From Gluconacetobacter johannae (lineage in GTDB: Bacteria > Pseudomonadota > Alphaproteobacteria > Acetobacterales > Acetobacteraceae), in assembly GCF_014174305.1 (NCBI RefSeq), contig NZ_JABEQH010000023.1, positions 1-56,652 of the forward strand: DNA of 56,652 bases, given 5' to 3'. Under the pieces are notes generated by a model that did no database searches, was not told the origin of the DNA, and saw nothing but the letters and a program-made list of their open reading frames with translations. The position numbers and the translations under genes were made by a program. Positions 1 through 8,362 of this stretch are shown here, one piece after another; position 1 is the first letter of the stretch, and every line of letters begins with the position of its first letter.

Positions 1-179
1 GCCCCCCACGCCTGCGCCCCGCCCCAGGCCAGAACCCCGATCAGCCCGCCCATCAGAACAAGGATCAGCCAGCCCGACAGACGCACCACGCCCGAAAACA
101 CCGCGTCGCCGTCCATCCTGGCTGCATATCGCCCGGCGGGACCCTCGTCCCGGCCTGAGGACCGCGGCATCCGTTGCAT
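1..179 (-). CDS. pstC: Phosphate ABC transporter permease PstC, N-terminal fragment
   Basis: Only the first 59 or so codons are present; the gene runs off the left edge. The fragment has a polar N-terminus and then one strong membrane helix with the pattern GDAVFSGVVRLSG followed by WLILVLMGGLIG. From memory this matches the start of E. coli PstC (GDIIFSVLVKLAA..LMLGG), the permease that with PstA forms the membrane channel of the high-affinity phosphate importer. I chose the ATG at 179 because GGGA lies 9 bases upstream; ATGs at 188 and 116 are alternatives. The remaining helices are outside the window, so the family call rests on this short match. Confidence 0.6.
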   Translation of the reverse strand, partial: MQRMPRSSGRDEGPAGRYAARMDGDAVFSGVVRLSGWLILVLMGGLIGVLAWGGAQAWG

Positions 180-400
180 AATGTCCATTCCCGATGCCGT
201 CCGAACTTCCACCACCCATAGCGTCGCCCCCCGCGAGCTTCAATCAGGCAAGGCGGGAGGCGGAATTAAGTTTTTATGACATGCCCAAAGCCCTCGGGAT
301 GCTCCACCCTGTCCATGGGCGCGCATCCATGCCAAACGCAAAGGCCACCGCACCGGGAATGCCCCCCGACCCGCACCAGCAGCAAAGGCCCTACCGCACC

Positions 401-1471
401 ATGCCTCTCCCCCGGCGATCCCTTCTGGCCCTGGCGGCGGGCGGCGGCCTTGCGGCTGGCATCCGCCCCCCGCGCCCGGCCCATTCCATGCCGGCGCCCC
501 GGCGGGTCATCATTGATACCGACACCGCGACCGACGACGCGCTGGCGCTGCTGCTGGCGCTGAATGCGCCCAGCCTGACGATCGAGGCGATCACCATCGT
601 CGTCGGCAATGTCGAATTCGACCAGGAGGTCCGCAACGCCCTGTATACGTTGCAGGTCGCGGGCGCCGGCGGGCGCTTTCCCGTCCATCCCGGCACCGCC
701 CGCCCCCTGCTGCGCGAGACGCACCGGACCGCAACCTGGATCCACGGCCATGACGGGATGAGCGACAGCAACTTCCCCCCGCCCGTGCAGAAGCCCGAAA
801 CCGAAGGCGGGGTCGATGCCATGATCCGCCTGGTCCGCCGCTATCCCGGCGAGATCACCATCATTGCCCTGGGCGCCCTGACCAATGTCGCCATGGCCTT
901 CCTGCGCGACCCCGAACTGCCCCGTCTGGTGCGCGACGTCGTGTTCATGGGCGGCTTCCACGATTTCCACGGCAATGTCACCCCTGCCGCAACCTACAAT
1001 TTGTGGGTCGATCCCGAGGCCGCGCGGATCGTCCTGCGGTCGGGCGCGCGGCTGACGTCGGTGGGATTCGACGCCAGCGTCCGGGCCTCGGTGCTCGATG
1101 ACGGCGATTTCGCGCGCATCGCCGCCATGGAGACCGACCTCAGCCGTTTTTTCCTGCGTATCAGCCGCATGCGCCGCGCCTTCTGCAAGCAGCACCAGAA
1201 GATGGCCGGCCCCAACGAACCCGACGGGCTGACGGTGGCGGTCGCCGTCGATCCGACCATCGGCACATTGATGCTGCCCCGCGCGGCGGATATCGAAACC
1301 CAGGGCGACCTGACGCGCGGCATGATGGTGGTGGACGAACTGGACACCAGCGGCCGGCCGCCCAACGTCACGATGTGCGCCGATGCCGACACCGCCCGGT
1401 TCAAGGCCCTGGTCTTCGACGCCCTGCGCGGCGGCGTCGTCCAGGCCAGGGGCCCGACCGGCCGGAGCTGA
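401..1471 (+). CDS. Tat-exported nucleoside hydrolase (IunH/URH family)
   Basis: 356 aa protein that should hydrolyse the N-glycosidic bond of ribonucleosides to base and ribose. The N-terminal Asp cluster DTDTATDD (about residues 39-46), which binds calcium and ribose in this family, is intact, and HGHDGM and a later NLWVDPEAA motif also fit. The start at 401 gives a twin-arginine leader (PRRSLLALAAGGGLAAG), so the enzyme is probably periplasmic, acting in nucleoside salvage. The frame stays open upstream to 194, but that stretch is proline-rich and lacks family similarity. It is divergent from the pstC fragment and convergent with the c-di-GMP gene; no operon partner is visible. The exact nucleoside specificity cannot be read from sequence. 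Confidence 0.85.
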   Translation: MPLPRRSLLALAAGGGLAAGIRPPRPAHSMPAPRRVIIDTDTATDDALALLLALNAPSLTIEAITIVVGNVEFDQEVRNALYTLQVAGAGGRFPVHPGTARPLLRETHRTATWIHGHDGMSDSNFPPPVQKPETEGGVDAMIRLVRRYPGEITIIALGALTNVAMAFLRDPELPRLVRDVVFMGGFHDFHGNVTPAATYNLWVDPEAARIVLRSGARLTSVGFDASVRASVLDDGDFARIAAMETDLSRFFLRISRMRRAFCKQHQKMAGPNEPDGLTVAVAVDPTIGTLMLPRAADIETQGDLTRGMMVVDELDTSGRPPNVTMCADADTARFKALVFDALRGGVVQARGPTGRS

Positions 1472-1482
1472 GGCCCAGGACT

Positions 1483-4098
1483 TTACGAAGCCAACGGGAT
1501 GCAGCCCGCGGCCCCGTCGATAACATGCGGCTGGATGGCCGGGGCGCGGTGGGCCTGCTGCCAGGTTTCCAGCCAGGACGGCACCAACTCGGCCTGCAGC
1601 GGCCGGGACATCAGGAAGCCCTGGACCACCGGGCAGTCCAGGTCGTCCAGCAAGTCGAGCTGCCGCTTGGTTTCCACCCCCTCGACCACCACGGTCAGCC
1701 CCAGGCTGCGGCCGATGCGGACCACCGCCGTCAGGACGGAATGGACGTCGCCCGTCCGTTTCAACCCGACCAGGAAGCTGCGGTCGATCTTCACCTCGCT
1801 CAACGGCAGGCTGGCCAGGTTCGCCAGGTTGGAAAAGCCGGTGCCGAAATCATCCATCGACAGGCCGACGCCCAGCGCGCGGATCGCCCGGGCGGCGGCC
1901 ATCGTCCGCGCCTGATCCTCGATCATCATGCTTTCGGTTATTTCCACCGTCAGGCGATGGGGCGGAACGCCGTTTTCGGCCAGGATGCCCGCAATCACGT
2001 CGGGCAGGCCCGGATCGCGGAAATGCTGGGCCGACAGGTTGACCGACACCACCGGGATATCCACGCCCGCATCCATCCACGCCGCCATCTGGCGGCACGC
2101 GGTGCGTAGCGCCCATTCGCCCAGCGCGTCGATCAGGCCGCTCTCCTCGGCCAGCGGAATGAAGCGCGCGGGCGAGATGTCGCCCCGAACGGGATCATGC
2201 CAGCGGGCCAGGGCCTCCACCCCGTGCAGCTTCCCGGTTCGGGGTTCGACCTGCGGCTGGTAGGCCAGGGTCAGGCGGTCGGCCGCCAGGGCATCGCCCA
2301 GGGCCGAGGACAGGATCAGGCGGTCCTGCGCCTGGCGATTCATGTCGGCACAGAAGAAGCGATAGCAATTGCCCCCGGCCTCGCGCGCCTGCGACACCGC
2401 GATCTGGAGGTGCCGCAGCACCATGTCCACCGTATGGCCCTTGTCCCGGCCGGCGCAGATCCCGATGCTGACGGTGGAGGTGACCGGCATGTCGCGGATG
2501 GTGAAGGGGTCGGCCACCACCCGCAGCACGGCGCCGGCCAGCACCGAGGCCCGATCGACCGCCAGGTACCCCTCGCCGTCGATGCAGCAATCCCGGTGCC
2601 CCGGCGTCAGTCCGCAGCCGGTGACGATGGTGAACTCGTCCTGTCCGGCCCGTATCAGCAGTTCATCCGGACCCAGGACGGATTTCAGCCGCTGGGCCAT
2701 GGCGATCACCATCTCATCCGCCGCCGTGTGGCCCAGCGCGTCGCCGATGGCGCGGAAACGGTCAATATCGACCGACATCAGGGTCAGGCCGCACCAGCCC
2801 GGCCGCACCGTCCGCGTTCCCAGATGCTCGCGCAGCCAGGCGCGATTCGGCAGGCCGGTCACCGCGTCGTAATGCGCCAGCTGCGCGATTCGCGCGCGCG
2901 CCTGTTCCTGCTCCACGGCCAGGGAGCAGAGCTGCAGGCAGACATCGACCACCCGCCGATGCCACAGCGAAGGCTCGCGCTTCGCCTGGAAATACAGCGC
3001 CAGGCTGCCGGCCACCGTCCCGTCCCGCAGCCGGATCGGCACCGCCCAGCACGCCGCCAGCCCCTTCGGCCGCACCAGGGCGCGCAGGGCGGGGGTCCAG
3101 TGGGGATCGGCGTCGATATCCGTGGTCAGGACCTCCTGTCCGCCGTGGATCGCGGCGCCGCACGACCCGATCATCGGCCCGACACGCAGGCCCTCGACCG
3201 CATCGGCCAGCGCCTTGGGCAACGCGGCCCGGCCGGCCATCCAGGCCGTCCCGTCGTCATGGGTCAGGATGATCGACGCCGCGACATCCGGCGCCACCGC
3301 CTCGATCCGCTGGCAGATGAACTCCATGACTTCGGTGAATCCGGTGACCCCGGTCAGCGCCGCCATCACGTCGCGACGCAGGGCGCGCAGCTCCATCAAC
3401 GGGGTCTCGTCGGCCAGGATGACAATGGCCTCGCCCGTGTCCGCGCCGCCGGCCTCGTCCTCCTGCACCGGCGTGACCGACGTGCACAGCCAGATTTCCC
3501 GCCCCGACCGGGACACCGCACGCAGGTCGATCTCGAACCCGCGGCGACTCCGCAGATTGGCGCGGAATTCGCGCAGGGTGGCCATGTCGTCCTCGCGCCC
3601 GGACAGGATCATGGAGATGTCGCGATCGGCCACCTCATGCCGGTCGTAGCCCAGCATGCGGGTAAAGGCCGGATTCACGTAGGTGATGCGGTCCATGCCG
3701 TCCAGCATCATCACCCCGCGATCGGTGCGCCGGACAATGTCGGCCAGGCGCCGCGCGCGTTCGTGCTGCGCGACGTCGCCGGTCACGTCGCGCAGGCTCA
3801 CCACCCGGGCGGCCCCCTGGGCCTCGGTCACGATGACCTCCAGCCACAGATCGTCGCCGTCATGCCGCGCCAGACGGACCTTGCGCGCCTTGCGGTCGGG
3901 GGTCATGTCCACCCCCGGCAGCAGGGTATGGACGGCCCGGCCCGACCAGTCCGCGTGCCGCCAGCCCCCCAGGCACGCCGCCGCGTCGTTGACGAAGACG
4001 ATCATTCCCGCGCCATCGACCACGATGACACCACCGGCCATGGCGTCCAGCACCGACGCCGCAGGCAAGGGTCGATCGAACGACGGTCTGCCGGACAT
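1483..4098 (-). CDS. DosP-like PAS-PAS-GAF-GGDEF-EAL c-di-GMP phosphodiesterase
   Basis: 871 aa from the ATG at 4098, chosen because AGGAG lies 6 bases upstream; an ATG at 4188 would add 30 residues and has no clear ribosome site. Domains in order: PAS about 12-110, PAS about 120-230, GAF about 245-400, GGDEF about 408-585, EAL about 595-840. The cyclase signature is degenerate (AGQDEF at about 484-489 instead of GGDEF), so no c-di-GMP synthesis is expected. The EAL domain keeps EAL (about 628-630), NLSA, EITES, DDFGTG and VEGVET, so phosphodiesterase activity is likely. Layout and similarity recall E. coli DosP and the PDEA/DGC proteins that tune cellulose synthesis in acetic acid bacteria. 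The first PAS appears to lack the segment that carries the haem-binding His in DosP, so its sensory ligand is unknown. Confidence 0.9.
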   Translation of the reverse strand: MSGRPSFDRPLPAASVLDAMAGGVIVVDGAGMIVFVNDAAACLGGWRHADWSGRAVHTLLPGVDMTPDRKARKVRLARHDGDDLWLEVIVTEAQGAARVVSLRDVTGDVAQHERARRLADIVRRTDRGVMMLDGMDRITYVNPAFTRMLGYDRHEVADRDISMILSGREDDMATLREFRANLRSRRGFEIDLRAVSRSGREIWLCTSVTPVQEDEAGGADTGEAIVILADETPLMELRALRRDVMAALTGVTGFTEVMEFICQRIEAVAPDVAASIILTHDDGTAWMAGRAALPKALADAVEGLRVGPMIGSCGAAIHGGQEVLTTDIDADPHWTPALRALVRPKGLAACWAVPIRLRDGTVAGSLALYFQAKREPSLWHRRVVDVCLQLCSLAVEQEQARARIAQLAHYDAVTGLPNRAWLREHLGTRTVRPGWCGLTLMSVDIDRFRAIGDALGHTAADEMVIAMAQRLKSVLGPDELLIRAGQDEFTIVTGCGLTPGHRDCCIDGEGYLAVDRASVLAGAVLRVVADPFTIRDMPVTSTVSIGICAGRDKGHTVDMVLRHLQIAVSQAREAGGNCYRFFCADMNRQAQDRLILSSALGDALAADRLTLAYQPQVEPRTGKLHGVEALARWHDPVRGDISPARFIPLAEESGLIDALGEWALRTACRQMAAWMDAGVDIPVVSVNLSAQHFRDPGLPDVIAGILAENGVPPHRLTVEITESMMIEDQARTMAAARAIRALGVGLSMDDFGTGFSNLANLASLPLSEVKIDRSFLVGLKRTGDVHSVLTAVVRIGRSLGLTVVVEGVETKRQLDLLDDLDCPVVQGFLMSRPLQAELVPSWLETWQQAHRAPAIQPHVIDGAAGCIPLAS

Positions 4099-4855
4099 CG
4101 CCATCTCCTGCCCTGAATGCGGCCCAGGCATCGCAGCATGCTGCGTTTCCAGGGGCGTCCCCCGCATGGGGCACAGCACCGAAGCCATCTGAAATTCTAT
4201 CCGACTGTTTGAAGGTGAACAACCGCTATAACATATTTTTTACCTCCGCAATCTTCAATGGCGGATTTCACCTGGAATCCGCACATGGCAGCCATTCGTC
4301 AAGTATTTGTCAAGCTTGATATAACGCAATACCTGTCCGACAGGGTCCGCGCCCGCCCAAATTGTTACATAATATGCACACGCATAGCGCGAATATGGAA
4401 CGAACTGTTTCGCCCGACGCGTGCATCGGGCTATTTGTTACTTTATTATTACATAATGAAAAATTATCGCGCCGAGCGGCAATGTCCAGCGGGACGGGTG
4501 AATTCCATCTTTCACTTTCGTGATGATCGCGATGCGAACGCCACGACGGCGGGGACGTTTCCTGCAGCGCCGGCCGACTGATTTCATGCCTCCCTGTTTT
4601 GAACAATAATATCCGGGCCCTCCCTCGGCGGCGTTCCTTGGAACGCCGTCCTTTTTCACATGCGTCCGGGCCGTCGCGCGCCCCGCGTGCAGGGTGGTGG
4701 GAACCCAGGCCACCCCCGCCATGTTGCAGACAGAACGACCGGTCCCCGGCGTTCCAACATCAAGACGAGGGGCAAACCCCCGCAGAGGTCCAGTTGCAGC
4801 ACCCCCCGCCCCCCGCCATCGGCGCCGCATCCCCCGTGTCTCCGGAGGCACGGCC
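4099..4855. other. Long non-coding intergenic region, partly AT-rich
   Basis: About 750 bases between the divergent EAL-domain gene and the MFS transporter gene. The part from 4200 to 4480 is strikingly AT-rich for this genome and contains two copies of TTACATAAT, so it probably holds promoters for both neighbours. A terminator-like hairpin lies at 4629-4657, upstream of the transporter. A 107-codon open frame at 4258-4581 has no recognisable domain, poor codon usage and no convincing ribosome site, so I do not call it a gene. No tRNA, known riboswitch or CRISPR array is recognisable by eye. Confidence 0.6.
4629..4657 (+). terminator. Rho-independent terminator-like hairpin in a leader region
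   Basis: A perfect 9-bp inverted repeat (CGGCGTTCC / GGAACGCCG) with a minimal loop is followed on the + strand by TCCTTTTTC. There is no gene ending just upstream on this strand; the next + strand gene starts 200 bases downstream. It could therefore be an attenuator in the transporter mRNA leader or the end of an unannotated short RNA. Confidence 0.55.
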
Positions 4856-6256
4856 ATGACCGGCACAACCGCACACACGGCCCCGTCCGCCCTCGCGGCC
4901 CGCGCCGCGCCCGCCCTTGCGGACCATCATGTCCCGATCACCGACCTGCGCCGCGCCGCCTGGACCTGCGCGCTGGGCAGCGCGATGGAATATTACGATT
5001 TCGCGCTCTACAGCCTGGCCTCGGCGCTGGTGCTGGGGCCGCTGTTCTTTCCCCGTCACGGGGCGGCAGTGGGGCTGATCGCCAGCTTCGGCACCTATTT
5101 CGTCGGATTCGCGGTGCGGCCGTTCGGCGGCCTGCTGTTCGGCGCGCTGGGCGACCGGTACGGGCGCAAGTTCGTCCTGCTGCTGACGGTGACGCTGATG
5201 GGCGTGGCCAGCGCCTGCATCGGGCTGATCCCGACCTATGCCACCATCGGCATGTGGGCGCCGGTGCTGCTGGTGCTGCTGCGGATCATGCAGGGGCTGG
5301 GGGCCGGAGCGGAGCAGGCGGGCGCGTCGGTGATGATGACCGAATTCGCGCCACGCGGCCAGCGCGGCTTCTATGCCGCCATCCCGCTGCTGGGCATCCA
5401 GAGCGGATCGTTCGTCGCCGCCTGCGTGTATTATTTCGCCATCGCCACCCATCCCGACATCGTGCAGGGCTGGGGGTGGCGGGTGCCGTTCCTGCTGAGC
5501 GTCCTGATCCTGGTCGTGGCGGTCTACATGCGGATGCACCTCAAGGAATCGCCCGCCTTTACCGAGATGGCGAGCCACCACGCGCTGGAGAAGCTGACCC
5601 TGCGGCAGTTCTTCCGCAATTCCGGCCGGACCATCTTCTTCGGCATGGGGCTGCGGATGGCGGAAAACGGCGGGGCGTCGATCTATCAGGCCCTGTCGGT
5701 CAGCTATCTGGTCACCGCGGTGGGCATCGACGGGCGCACCGCCACCGCCGTGCTGATGAGCGCCACCATCGTGGGCGGCCTGGGCATCATGCTGGGCGGC
5801 ACGCTGGCCGACCGGTTCGGCCGGGTGCGGGTCTATCGGGCGGCCGCGATCATCCAGGGCGTGTCGGCCTTCCCGGTGTGGTACATTCTGGGGCAGGGCA
5901 ATTTCGTCGCGTGCGTGATCGCCATGAGCATCGGCTGGGGCATCGGCAACAACGGCATGTACGGCGCCCAGGCGGCGCTGCTGCCGGAAATGTTCGGCAT
6001 GGGCCACCGCTATGGCGGCGTGGCGGCCACGCGCGAGATCTCGGCCGTGTTCGCCGGCGGCATCGCGCCGCTGGTGGGGTCGCTGATTATCGGCACGGTG
6101 GCGCGGCACCATGCCGGGCTGCCCCATCCGGGCCATCCGGCCTGGGTGTGGCTGGGCGCCTATGTCTTCGTGCTGTCGGCGATCACCGTGGCCGCGACCT
6201 GGTTCATCCCGGACCCGATCAACCGCGACCTGCAGGATCATCGCGACATCCTGTAG
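4856..6256 (+). CDS. MFS transporter, metabolite:H+ symporter (MHS) family
   Basis: 466 aa, 12-helix secondary transporter of the inner membrane. The N-terminus has the MHS signature (ALGSAMEYYDFALYS) as in KgtP, ProP and ShiA, and the loop between helices 2 and 3 has GALGDRYGRK, the major-facilitator signature. The ATG at 4856 is preceded by GGAGG seven bases upstream, which decides the start. MHS members import organic acids, betaines or osmolytes with protons; the substrate here is not readable. The next gene on the same strand is a succinate-semialdehyde-type dehydrogenase 223 bases away, so the two might serve the same pathway, but co-transcription is uncertain. Confidence 0.85.
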   Translation: MTGTTAHTAPSALAARAAPALADHHVPITDLRRAAWTCALGSAMEYYDFALYSLASALVLGPLFFPRHGAAVGLIASFGTYFVGFAVRPFGGLLFGALGDRYGRKFVLLLTVTLMGVASACIGLIPTYATIGMWAPVLLVLLRIMQGLGAGAEQAGASVMMTEFAPRGQRGFYAAIPLLGIQSGSFVAACVYYFAIATHPDIVQGWGWRVPFLLSVLILVVAVYMRMHLKESPAFTEMASHHALEKLTLRQFFRNSGRTIFFGMGLRMAENGGASIYQALSVSYLVTAVGIDGRTATAVLMSATIVGGLGIMLGGTLADRFGRVRVYRAAAIIQGVSAFPVWYILGQGNFVACVIAMSIGWGIGNNGMYGAQAALLPEMFGMGHRYGGVAATREISAVFAGGIAPLVGSLIIGTVARHHAGLPHPGHPAWVWLGAYVFVLSAITVAATWFIPDPINRDLQDHRDIL

Positions 6257-6479
6257 GGCCAGGGTGTTTGCCGGGTTCGGGCGCGCCCGACCTTCCTTTT
6301 GCCATATTATCCGGCGCCCATGAGAGGACATTCCGTGGAACCGCCGCCCGCACGCCATCCATGGAAAAGAGGACGACCATGCACTAACACTCGCTGCGGG
6401 CCACGCGGCGGAGCCGGCCGGTTCCGCCCCCCCGGACGGTCCCGTCCGGTGCCACTTTGACGACATAAAGGCAATTGCA

Positions 6480-7871
6480 ATGGGTTATACCTCCAAAAAC
6501 CCTTATACGAATGAGGTCCTGGCGACTTTCCCCTCGGCGACGGATGACGAGGTGAAGACGGCCCTGGCGGACGCGCATGCCGCATTCCTCGCCTGGCGGG
6601 AGACCGGCTTTTCCCAGCGGGCGGCCGTCATGCGAAAGGCCAGCGCGATCCTGCGTGAGGAGGTCGAGCCTTTCGCCCGCCTGCTGACACTGGAAATGGG
6701 CAAGCTGTTCGCCGAGGCGAAGGCCGAAGTCGAGCTGTCGGCCCAGATCTTCGACTATTACGCCGAACATGCCGAAGCCCTGCTGGCGCCGGAAAAGCTG
6801 CCGGTGTCCGATCCGCGCTCGGGCGATGCGATGCTGGTGCATCAGCCGCTGGGCGTGCTGCTGGCGATCGAGCCGTGGAATTTCCCCTATTACCAGATCG
6901 CGCGGATCATCGCGCCGCAGCTTTCGGCGGGCAACACGGTCCTGCTGAAGCATGCGTCGAACGTGCCGCAGAGCGCCGCCGCCTTCGACGTGCTGATGAA
7001 GCGGGCCGGCCTGCCGGACGGCGCGTTCCGCAACCTGTACGCCACCCGCGGACAGGTCGAACTGATCCTGAACGACCCGCGCGTGCATGGCGTGGCGCTG
7101 ACGGGGTCCGAGGGCGCGGGCGCCGTGGTCGCGGCGCAGGCGGGTCGGGCGCTGAAGAAGGCGACGATGGAACTGGGCGGCGCCGACGCCTTCGTCGTCC
7201 TGGAGGACGCCGACCTGGAAAAGACCGTGAAATGGGCGGTGTTCGGACGCCACTGGAACGGCGGGCAGGTCTGCGTGTCGTCCAAGCGGATGATCGTGGT
7301 GGATGCGGTCTATGACCGGTTCCTCGAACTCTATACCGCCGGTGTCGCGGCGCTGCGCGCGGGCGATCCGTTCGCGGCCGAGACGACGCTGGCCCCCCTG
7401 TCCTCGGCCGGCGCCGTCGAGGAACTGCGCGGGAATATCGCCAAGGCGGTCGCCCATGGCGCGACCGCGACCGAGGTCGGCCCCCGCGTCCCGGAAACCG
7501 GCGCGTTCCTGCAGCCGACGATCCTGACCGGCCTGGCCGGGGACAACCCCGCCCGCTACTGGGAATTCTTCGGCCCGGTCTCGATGATCTTCCGCGCGAA
7601 GGACGAGGAGGACGCGATCCGCATCGCCAACGATACCCCGTACGGCCTCGGCGGCTCGGTCTTCACCGCCGACACCCGGCGCGGGGTCGAGGTGGCGAAG
7701 CGCATCGACACCGGCATGGTGTTCGTCAACCATCCCACCATGGTCAAGGCCGACCTGCCGTTCGGCGGCATCGCGCGTTCGGGCTTCGGGCGTGAGCTGA
7801 TCGGCCTGGGCATCAAGGAGTTCGTCAACCACAAGCTGATCGACGTCGTCGATATCGACGCGCCGTTCTAA
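6480..7871 (+). CDS. NAD(P)-dependent succinate-semialdehyde dehydrogenase family protein
   Basis: 463 aa aldehyde dehydrogenase of the Sad/GabD type, oxidising an aldehyde such as succinate semialdehyde to the acid in the cytoplasm. Catalytic residues are all visible: Asn134 (EPWNFPYYQ), Glu231 (MELGGADAF) and the nucleophile Cys265 (GGQVCVSSKRM). Length is typical of the short Sad-like group. The ribosome site is weak (AAGG ahead of the ATG). It stands alone, followed by a strong hairpin. It could also oxidise 2-oxoglutarate semialdehyde, the missing last step of the hydroxyproline module at 50-55 kb, but it is 43 kb away and that link is speculation. Confidence 0.9.
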   Translation: MGYTSKNPYTNEVLATFPSATDDEVKTALADAHAAFLAWRETGFSQRAAVMRKASAILREEVEPFARLLTLEMGKLFAEAKAEVELSAQIFDYYAEHAEALLAPEKLPVSDPRSGDAMLVHQPLGVLLAIEPWNFPYYQIARIIAPQLSAGNTVLLKHASNVPQSAAAFDVLMKRAGLPDGAFRNLYATRGQVELILNDPRVHGVALTGSEGAGAVVAAQAGRALKKATMELGGADAFVVLEDADLEKTVKWAVFGRHWNGGQVCVSSKRMIVVDAVYDRFLELYTAGVAALRAGDPFAAETTLAPLSSAGAVEELRGNIAKAVAHGATATEVGPRVPETGAFLQPTILTGLAGDNPARYWEFFGPVSMIFRAKDEEDAIRIANDTPYGLGGSVFTADTRRGVEVAKRIDTGMVFVNHPTMVKADLPFGGIARSGFGRELIGLGIKEFVNHKLIDVVDIDAPF

Positions 7872-7880
7872 GGCGCATCG

Positions 7881-7913
7881 CCTCGCGTTCGGGTCCTGGA
7901 CCTGAACGCGAGG
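7881..7913. terminator. Strong hairpin after the aldehyde dehydrogenase gene
   Basis: Ten bases before and after (CCTCGCGTTC / GAACGCGAGG) are perfectly complementary, extended by GGTCC/GGACC in the centre. It begins 10 bases after the stop codon at 7871. No U-tract follows, so it may work as a Rho-assisted terminator or mRNA 3' stabiliser. Shortly after it, CTCTGGCA is duplicated 15 bases apart. Confidence 0.5.
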
Positions 7914-8074
7914 CCCCACGCTCTGGCACCCTACACTCTGGCAACCCTGTTCCGGGCCGGTGATCCGACGGCCCGCCCGCCACGTTGTGACAATACGCAA
8001 CGAACCCGCGGCGCGCCCGTTCGTTGATGGCCTCCGGGGGCCGAATGTGCCGGGCCAGAACAAGGGACGCCATC

Positions 8075-8227
8075 ATGAGCACCATCCTGCTGATCGTCAT
8101 CGTGCTGCTGCTGATCGGGGCGCTGCCGTCATGGCCGTACAGCTCGGGATGGGGCTATTACCCCTCCGGCGGGCTGGGCCTGATCCTGGTGATCGTGCTG
8201 ATCCTGGTCCTTATGGGACGCCTTTAG
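8075..8227 (+). CDS. DUF3309 family small membrane protein
   Basis: 50 aa hydrophobic peptide: a first helix (ILLIVIVLLLIGALP), a short loop with the family hallmark SWPYSSGWGYYPSGG, and a second helix ending in ILVLMGRL. This pattern is characteristic of DUF3309, common in Alphaproteobacteria and of unknown function. The start at 8075 fits the usual family length; an upstream ATG at 8024 would add non-family residues. It is a monocistronic-looking gene between the aldehyde dehydrogenase and a glycosyltransferase. Confidence 0.85.
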   Translation: MSTILLIVIVLLLIGALPSWPYSSGWGYYPSGGLGLILVIVLILVLMGRL

Positions 8228-8362
8228 GGCCCTGATACAGGCGGTGGTTGCTGCGTCGTCCATCCATCAGAACGCCCGCGGACATGACCGGCCGGCGGCG
8301 CCGGCCGTGCCCAGGCTTTCGCCGGGCAGGCCAGGCAAATCCATTTTGACGACCAGACAGGA

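Noticed and set aside
4258-4581. 107-codon open frame in the AT-rich leader
   Set aside because: No recognisable domain, no convincing ribosome site, and codon use unlike the genome; it overlaps likely promoter DNA.
6361-6387. Eight-codon open frame MEKRTTMH ahead of the aldehyde dehydrogenase gene, as a leader peptide
   Set aside because: No run of regulatory codons and no alternative hairpins; likely chance.
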